Origin: an uncultured Halieaceae bacterium
GTDB taxonomy: Bacteria; Pseudomonadota; Gammaproteobacteria; Pseudomonadales; Halieaceae
Reading direction: 5' to 3'
Assembly (NCBI GenBank): GCA_913063005.1
Contig: CAJXZI010000003.1
Coordinates: forward strand, 1 to 27,689
DNA: 27,689 bases
Program-made: the position numbers and the translations under genes
Part shown: piece by piece, positions 23,701 to 27,689 of the stretch
Layout: every line of letters starts with the position of its first letter
Position numbering within the stretch: position 1 is the stretch's first letter
Notes under the pieces: generated by a model
Databases searched by the model: none
The model's input: only the letters and a program-made list of their open reading frames with translations
Told to the model about the DNA's origin: nothing

Positions 23701-23710
23701 AGTATACCTG
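23701..23710 (-). promoter_or_regulatory. Candidate purE -10 region
   Basis: The minus strand reads CAGGTATACT, identical over 10 bases to the candidate pyrE -10 region at 1217-1226. A TTGACA hexamer exists further upstream (23729-23734), but the 22-nt spacing is too long for sigma-70, so the real -35 is uncertain. No PurR-like operator is evident. Confidence 0.35.
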
Positions 23711-23762
23711 AGAAAAATCGGCCTGTAGTGTCAAAACTTGTATCAAGAAACGTCTCTGGAAA

Positions 23763-23775
23763 GACGGCAACCGTC
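23763..23775 (-). terminator. Short hairpin after the paiB-like gene
   Basis: On the minus strand GACGG-TTG-CCGTC forms a 5-bp stem with a 3-nt loop followed by TTTCC, 40 nt after the paiB-like stop and before the purE promoter region. The stem is short and the T-run is only three bases, so termination is only a suggestion. Confidence 0.25.
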
Positions 23776-23814
23776 CGCTTCCGATATCAAGGCGGGCGTA
23801 ACAGCGAGCGCCGA

Positions 23815-24480
23815 CTAAAGCTTCTTAGCTAATTTTACATTCTGATGAGGGTCTTCAGGGTCAGACATCCCGCGCTTAACGCCTTCAAAATCACGAGGGT
23901 CCTTATTCTGGCTCATCTTCCACTTGCCCTGAATATCAGTAACGATAATTTCTAAACCCACAATTCCTTGCAGTTGAGCATCAACAAACTCCTCGGGTGC
24001 ATCCGTCACTTGCCAAGGCTGTGTTCGGTCGCGCTAGAGCGTGTTGGTTGCATGACTGACTTGTCCATAAAGCCATTCAGAAGATTCGTGTAATACGGGC
24101 TTTCCCCGCACCTGCACCATCTCATAATTCCAGGTGGGTACCACGCGGTGATGTTCTTCTTTTGAAGGATACCAAGCGGGCGTGACGTAGTTATTCTCAC
24201 CTTGAAAAACAACCAAGCATTCATCCACCGCACCCAGTTGCTGCCAGTGGGGGTTAGCTTTGGCCATGTGCGATCGCAAGATCACTTGCTCGCCATCATT
24301 GATAAAGAAAAAGGGAAGTGGGGACGCTATGGGAGCGGCATCCTTTGTCGGACCGCCGGGGGAGACAGCTCCTCTTGAAGCATCAAGGCCCGATGATATG
24401 ACTAAGCCCAATGGATAGTCTCTTACTAAATCGGCGATCTTTTGAAGGTCGTCTTCCCTAAACAGTGTTGGTGTGTACAC
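23815..24480 (-). pseudogene. PaiB-like FMN-binding protein interrupted by an amber codon
   Basis: PaiB proteins are FMN-binding split-barrel proteins first known as negative regulators of sporulation and protease genes in Bacillus. The frame starts at GTG 24480 (AAGGA upstream) with MYTPTLFREDD and contains LPFFFINDGEQVILRSHMAKANPHW, LVVFQGENNYVTPAWYPSKEEH and VPTWNYEMVQVRG. It then meets TAG at 24034-24036, after 148 codons. The same frame continues open for 72 codons and encodes the missing C-terminal part: PWQVTDAPEEFV, GIVGLEIIVTDIQGKWKMSQNK. Homologues have Glu at about the stop position, as I recall, so one GAG-to-TAG change explains it. No other damage is visible, pointing to a recent mutation, strain variation or a sequencing error. 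The truncated product would lack the conserved C-terminal segment. Confidence 0.85.
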
Positions 24481-24518
24481 AGCGTCCTTGCTCTCGCACT
24501 CTGTTCTAACTGACCAGG

Positions 24519-24677
24519 CTAGTTCGGCTTCTTGTGAAACTTGCTGAGACTACCCAAAGCAACGGTGGCCAACACTGCCAAAATCGGTACACCACTTCGA
24601 GCATCGTCAACGATCGCTACCACCAATATGGCCGCTGCCCAAAAAATTGCCTGGCTAATCATCAATTTGTTCTTCAT
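24519..24677 (-). CDS. Small two-helix membrane protein (52 aa)
   Basis: The minus-strand frame encodes MKNKLMISQAIFWAAAILVV, then a short polar turn (DDARSG), a second hydrophobic segment (VPILAVLATVALGSL) and a basic tail (SKFHKKPN). Two membrane helices with both ends in the cytoplasm are predicted. A GGA element lies about 8 nt before the ATG. It is 38 nt upstream of the paiB-like gene and downstream of two other tiny membrane-protein genes on the same strand. I do not recognise a characterised family. Similar tiny genes are often missed by gene callers. Confidence 0.6.
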   Translation of the reverse strand: MKNKLMISQAIFWAAAILVVAIVDDARSGVPILAVLATVALGSLSKFHKKPN

Positions 24678-24730
24678 ATGTATTTCCACGGTCTTAGGTT
24701 TACTCGCGGCTTTTAAATCACACTCAGTGA

Positions 24731-24850
24731 TTAATCAGCCTTGTAAGTCTCATCTAAGACACCTTGCTGTGTTAGATTTTTAATCAGCTTTTCGGTTCGG
24801 AGAAACGCTAATAGCCCAAATACAAACCCCAGAATTCCGAATACTTCCAT
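24731..24850 (-). CDS. Single-helix small membrane protein (39 aa), paralogue of the next one
   Basis: The frame encodes MEVFGILGFVFGLLAFLRTE and ends with KLIKNLTQQGVLDETYKAD. The first ~17 residues form one membrane helix. The rest is a short amphipathic cytoplasmic helix with a conserved-looking end 'GVLDExYK'. A GAGG ribosome site lies 8 nt before the ATG. It is clearly related to the 42-aa product encoded at 24988-25116: both begin ME, share GFVFG, RxEKL and G[IV]L[DE]ExYK. This paralogy and the ribosome sites are the main evidence that both are real. Function is unknown; a membrane partner or regulator role is possible. Confidence 0.65.
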   Translation of the reverse strand: MEVFGILGFVFGLLAFLRTEKLIKNLTQQGVLDETYKAD

Positions 24851-24987
24851 TAGCAGACCTCATATTTGATCGCTAGCTCTAAAAATGAGTCACTATGAAC
24901 TCGCTTGAGCAAACATCGCGCATGTCAAACTTAAAGGGAGGGTTCTCGACTTAGTTATCCAGAGGTTGAGTAGATTTGTTGGGTGCC

Positions 24988-25116
24988 TTATTCCTCTTTG
25001 TAATCCTCTTCGAGAATTCCCTTTTGCTTCAAAGTTTCTGTTAATTTTTCAAGACGAACCAACGCCACGACACCAACCATTCCGAAGACAAAGCCGATCA
25101 CCGCCAAACCTTCCAT
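24988..25116 (-). CDS. Single-helix small membrane protein (42 aa), paralogue of the previous one
   Basis: The frame encodes MEGLAVIGFVFGMVGVVALV, then RLEKLTETLKQKGILEED and YKEE. One membrane helix spans about 3-20, followed by an amphipathic charged tail. A GGGAG ribosome site lies about 8 nt before the ATG. It starts 30 nt after the glmS stop on the same strand, so it may be expressed by read-through from glmUS. An intervening 137-bp non-coding stretch separates it from the 39-aa paralogue. Function is unknown. Confidence 0.65.
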   Translation of the reverse strand: MEGLAVIGFVFGMVGVVALVRLEKLTETLKQKGILEEDYKEE

Positions 25117-25146
25117 AATGCTTCTCCCTTAAAACACCATTTGAAC

Positions 25147-26967
25147 CTACTCGACCGTAACCGACTTCGCTAAATTGCGAGGCTTATCGACATCCGTGCC
25201 TTTGGCAACAGCGACATGGTAGGACAATAACTGCAAAACGACGGTATAGATAATAGGACCTGCGAGTTCTGATACCGACGGCACGTCGATGACTGTCACA
25301 CCGGGCCCAGTTTCATAAGCAACGGCTTGATCGGCAAACACAAACAACTGACCACCGCGTGCTCTTACTTCCTCAAGGTTTGACTTCAGCTTATCGAGCA
25401 AGTCGTCCTTGGGAGCCACAGCAACGACAGGCATCTTGTCATCAACCAGTGCCAACGGGCCGTGCTTCAATTCACCTGCGGGATAAGCTTCGGCGTGAAT
25501 GTAAGAAATTTCTTTGAGTTTAAGTGCACCTTCCTTGGCAATAGGGTGATAGACGCCCCGACCAAGGAACAAGGCATGATCGCGTTGAATAAAGTGCGCT
25601 GCGAGCGTTTTTATCTTAGCGTCTTGTGCAATGGTCGCTTCAACGGCTGAGGGTATCTCGGCAATGGCCTGTTTGACTAAGGCTTCGTCGAGCATGTTCT
25701 TGGGTTGGCGACGAGCGATACAGGCCATCAGAACCATCAGCGCTGCCAACTGGGTGGTGAAGGCTTTTGTTGAGGCAACACCAATCTCTGGCCCCGCCTT
25801 GGTTAAGAAAACAAGATCGCTCGCGCGGACAATCGCACTGTGGTCAACATTGCAGATCGCGAGTTTAGCGAGCGCGTAGTCATCAGGTAGGTGCTTAATC
25901 GCCGCCAGCGTATCGGCTGTTTCCCCTGACTGCGAAATCGTCACAACCAACGTCCCGGGTAGTGCCACCGAACGCCGATACCGAAATTCTGACGCAACCT
26001 CTACCTGACAAGGCACACCTGCCAGTGCTTCTAGCCAATGACGTGCAACTAATCCCGCATGATAGCTGGTGCCACAGGCAATAATTTGTACCGCTTGCAC
26101 CTGCTCAAATATTGCCGCTGCGTTATCACCAAAGAGGCTGTCGTCGAGTGATTCAAAGGTCAGCGTCTCTCGCAGTCGATCGGGTTGTTCGTAAATCTCT
26201 TTGAGCATGTAGTGCTCAAACTCACCGCGATCAGCCTGACCATCACTTCCCGTAAGGCGTGTTTTTGAGCGCTCGATCGGTTCACCGAGCGCATTGAAGA
26301 TTTCGAACCCTGCGGGCTTTAAAACCGCTAAGTCGCCGTCTTCTAAGTAAACAAAGGTGTCTGTTACCTGGCGAAGGGCGAGCGTATCTGATCCGGCAAA
26401 GGTTTCGCCGATGCCAACACCTAATACAAGTGGACTGCCCTCTCTAGCAACAACCACTTGGTCTTCGTGCTTGGTGTCTACAACAGCAATCGCGTAGGCG
26501 CCCTCCAATTGACCAATAGTCTCTCGGACGGCCTCAAACAGCGAGACGCCAGAAATCAGCGCCTTATGAACGAGGTGAACGATGACCTCCGTGTCAGTCT
26601 GCGAGCGAAACTCAACACCTTCAGCAATCAGCGCCTCGCGAAGTTCTGCGTGGTTTTCAATGATACCGTTGTGAACGAGCGCGACGCGATCACCTGCAAG
26701 GTGCGGGTGAGCGTTCGCGGAATTGGGCTCGCCGTGCGTGGCCCAACGCGTGTGCGCGACGCCGCGGCAGCCAACGATAGGATTCAGCGCGTTTGCGTCT
26801 TCGAGTGCCTGTACCTTCCCGGAGTACTTGTGAAGCTGAAGCGTGGAATCGTTATCTATAAGCGACATACCGGCAGAGTCGTAGCCACGGTATTCGAGTC
26901 GTCTAAGGCCCTCGAGCAAAATTTCCGACACTTCCCGTCTCGCAGCCGCTGCCACTATGCCGCACAT
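25147..26967 (-). CDS. glmS: Glutamine-fructose-6-phosphate aminotransferase
   Basis: GlmS makes glucosamine-6-phosphate from fructose-6-phosphate and glutamine, the first committed step toward UDP-GlcNAc for peptidoglycan and LPS. The 606-residue enzyme is complete. Cys2 (the N-terminal nucleophile after Met removal) opens MCGIVAAA. The glutaminase domain has RRLEYRGYDSAGM and HTRWATHGEPNSANAHPH. The two SIS sugar-isomerase domains have ACGTSYHAGLVARHW and SQSGETADTLAAIKH, and the C-terminal half has YIHAEAYPAGELKHGPLALV; it ends in DKPRNLAKSVTVE. A GAGG site precedes the ATG. It lies 22 nt after the glmU stop, the usual glmUS operon. No glmS ribozyme is expected in this group and none was seen. 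Confidence 0.97.
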   Translation of the reverse strand: MCGIVAAAARREVSEILLEGLRRLEYRGYDSAGMSLIDNDSTLQLHKYSGKVQALEDANALNPIVGCRGVAHTRWATHGEPNSANAHPHLAGDRVALVHNGIIENHAELREALIAEGVEFRSQTDTEVIVHLVHKALISGVSLFEAVRETIGQLEGAYAIAVVDTKHEDQVVVAREGSPLVLGVGIGETFAGSDTLALRQVTDTFVYLEDGDLAVLKPAGFEIFNALGEPIERSKTRLTGSDGQADRGEFEHYMLKEIYEQPDRLRETLTFESLDDSLFGDNAAAIFEQVQAVQIIACGTSYHAGLVARHWLEALAGVPCQVEVASEFRYRRSVALPGTLVVTISQSGETADTLAAIKHLPDDYALAKLAICNVDHSAIVRASDLVFLTKAGPEIGVASTKAFTTQLAALMVLMACIARRQPKNMLDEALVKQAIAEIPSAVEATIAQDAKIKTLAAHFIQRDHALFLGRGVYHPIAKEGALKLKEISYIHAEAYPAGELKHGPLALVDDKMPVVAVAPKDDLLDKLKSNLEEVRARGGQLFVFADQAVAYETGPGVTVIDVPSVSELAGPIIYTVVLQLLSYHVAVAKGTDVDKPRNLAKSVTVE

Positions 26968-26989
26968 ATCAAACCTCGTTGTTCGTCAG

Positions 26990-27238
26990 TCAATCTTTAT
27001 TGCGCTTTGTTGGGCGTTTCCACCCTTGAATATTGCGTTGCTTGGCGCGTCCGACCGCAAGTTCTGACTCCCCGACTTTTGACGTTACTGTCGAGCCCGC
27101 AGCGACAAAACCGTTATCATCAATATTGAGTGGCGCCACCAAGGTACTGTTGGAGCCAATAAACACGTTTTCGCCCAACTCGGTGCGGTGCTTGTTCACG
27201 CCATCGTAATTACAGGTGATCGTACCAGCCCCTATATT
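26990..27238 (-). pseudogene. glmU: 3' end of glmU (C-terminal fragment only)
   Basis: These 82 codons encode the end of the bifunctional N-acetylglucosamine-1-phosphate uridylyltransferase/glucosamine-1-phosphate acetyltransferase: NIGAGTITCNYDGVNKHRT, then ELGENVFIGSNSTLVAPL, GFVAAGSTVTSKVGE, and GWKRPTKRNKD. This corresponds to the last ~80 of ~456 residues, in the left-handed beta-helix acetyltransferase domain. Homology stops sharply at the Asn before IGAG. Upstream codons read TCS then RHN going backwards and meet a TGA within about 17 codons, with no credible start. The fragment cannot be functional as seen. The complete gene probably exists in the source genome and has been cut by a false join. 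Confidence 0.85.
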
Positions 27239-27390
27239 GGAACACGTTTGTCGGTGGTTCGGCAGTAAAATGGCGGCTGATTTTCACAAAAGAAAATAAG
27301 TTCAATATTAAGGACTGTAGGCTAGACATTTAAGGTAAACTAAATATAAACATTTGAAGTCTGCAAGACAATTGGGACCTGCTCAACCCC
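27239..27390. other. Non-coding, AT-rich sequence beyond the glmU break
   Basis: Nothing coding is recognisable in any frame. Base composition becomes AT-rich (around 27290-27360), unlike the coding DNA to the left. A chance sigma-70-like pair (TAGACA at 27323, TATAAA at 27345, 16-nt spacing) is present but leads to no gene. Together with the element to the right, it looks like non-bacterial flanking sequence. Confidence 0.5.
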
Positions 27391-27689
27391 ACGACTGTGG
27401 CTCAACACGTAGCGCATCCGCTCGTCGTCGGGAAGGTGATAGGTTCGAATCTCGGTCCGACACCGCGTCATAACTAAAGACGTTAAAAATTGTTCCCACT
27501 GCTACTATGTCAGATGCGCGACGTAAATAGTTAGAGTCGAGTGGGGGGGATGCCTTTGCCCAAAACAGGCGCAACTAGCTACCATGCACAGTTGGGACTT
27601 CTCAGACAAATGTCGTGCATCTCAGAAAGTTGGATGTCTGATGGGTGAATGGACGCTTTACACCGCAATCATAAGTATTGTATGTATGT
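27391..27689 (+). mobile_element. tRNA-derived SINE-like sequence (eukaryotic type), truncated by window end
   Basis: TGGCTCAACACG (27398-27409) resembles an RNA polymerase III A box, and the following GTAGCGC continues like a tRNA D-arm. GGTTCGAATCT (27442-27452) is nearly a perfect B box (GGTTCGANTCC). The 32 nt between them is tRNA-like spacing. The stems do not pair well: the T-stem halves ATAGG and CTCGG do not match and no acceptor stem forms. It is therefore not a working tRNA, but it fits the degenerate head of a tRNA-derived SINE. The body at 27541-27640 is G-rich at its start and reads MPLPKTGATSYHAQLG in one frame (27550-27597). I recall this peptide from spurious models over dispersed repeats in marine animal genomes, but this is from memory and untested. 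The element's 3' end is not defined. Confidence 0.5.

Noticed and set aside
23729..23734. TTGACA as the -35 of purE
   Set aside because: The distance to TATACT is 22 nt, beyond the sigma-70 range.
24034..24036. TAG read as pyrrolysine or programmed readthrough in the paiB-like gene
   Set aside because: Pyrrolysine is not expected in this lineage, no readthrough context is recognised, and a simple GAG-to-TAG change is enough.
26458..27129. 223-codon plus-strand open frame opposite glmS
   Set aside because: It is a shadow of the complete, highly conserved glmS and crosses into the glmU remnant; it has no family features.
27323..27350. Sigma-70-like promoter TAGACA-16-TATAAA on plus
   Set aside because: It lies in AT-rich sequence that is probably not bacterial, and no gene follows.
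27391..27465. Possible bacterial tRNA gene (GGTTCGAATC with a downstream CACC)
   Set aside because: The T-stem and acceptor stem do not pair, the anticodon stem is broken and no matching 5' acceptor strand exists; a degenerate tRNA-derived repeat fits better.
27383..27574. 63-codon minus-strand open frame
   Set aside because: No recognisable family and no good ribosome site; it lies entirely within the SINE-like segment.

Overview
The window is a gene-dense, roughly 50% GC stretch of a bacterial chromosome with an abrupt foreign-looking right end. Gene content and order (divergent pyrE/crc, then rph, yicC-gmk-rpoZ-spoT-ridA, recG, ubiA, uvrD, purEK, glmS) point to a free-living marine gammaproteobacterium. 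The crc-pyrE-rph block is the Pseudomonas/Cellvibrionales arrangement. With the TakP-type TRAP transporter, it makes a Halieaceae (OM60/NOR5)-like organism a reasonable inference, but I could not test this phylogenetically.

Layout. 1-2.7 kb: a DUF4124-like secreted protein (cut by the left edge), pyrE, divergent crc, and convergent rph. 2.8-7.3 kb: a plus-strand run yicC-gmk-rpoZ-spoT-ridA covering RNA decay, GMP to GDP, the RNA polymerase omega subunit, (p)ppGpp turnover and imine detoxification. 7.4-13.2 kb: an SDR-like protein, divergent recG-ubiA-FemAB-like acyltransferase, and convergent yaaA. 13.3-16.8 kb: a TRAP transporter for a small organic acid, probably a 2-oxoacid. Its membrane genes are on plus, a YciA thioesterase gene follows, and the binding-protein gene is on minus just downstream of uvrD. 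16.8-20.4 kb: uvrD, and a divergent two-SPOR-domain envelope protein. 20.4-23.6 kb (minus): small membrane protein, cupin, GNAT, DUF3784 protein, purK, purE. 23.8-25.1 kb (minus): a paiB-like gene interrupted by one in-frame amber codon, preceded by three very small membrane-protein genes, two of them paralogues. 25.1-27.24 kb (minus): glmS and only the last ~82 codons of glmU.

At about 27,238 the GlmU homology stops in mid-codon-run. The remaining ~450 bp contain no bacterial gene. They carry RNA polymerase III A-box- and B-box-like motifs with tRNA spacing, followed by a segment whose reading frame MPLPKTGATSYHAQLG resembles peptides I recall from spurious gene models over repeats in marine animal genomes. 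I read this as a tRNA-derived SINE-like eukaryotic sequence joined to a bacterial contig. That is most likely an assembly or library chimera, less likely a real insertion.

The bacterial part is compact. Four convergent gene pairs overlap at their 3' ends, same-strand genes often overlap by a few bases, and at least nine genes appear to start at GTG or TTG. No CRISPR array, prophage, bacterial insertion sequence, rRNA or genuine tRNA gene was seen.
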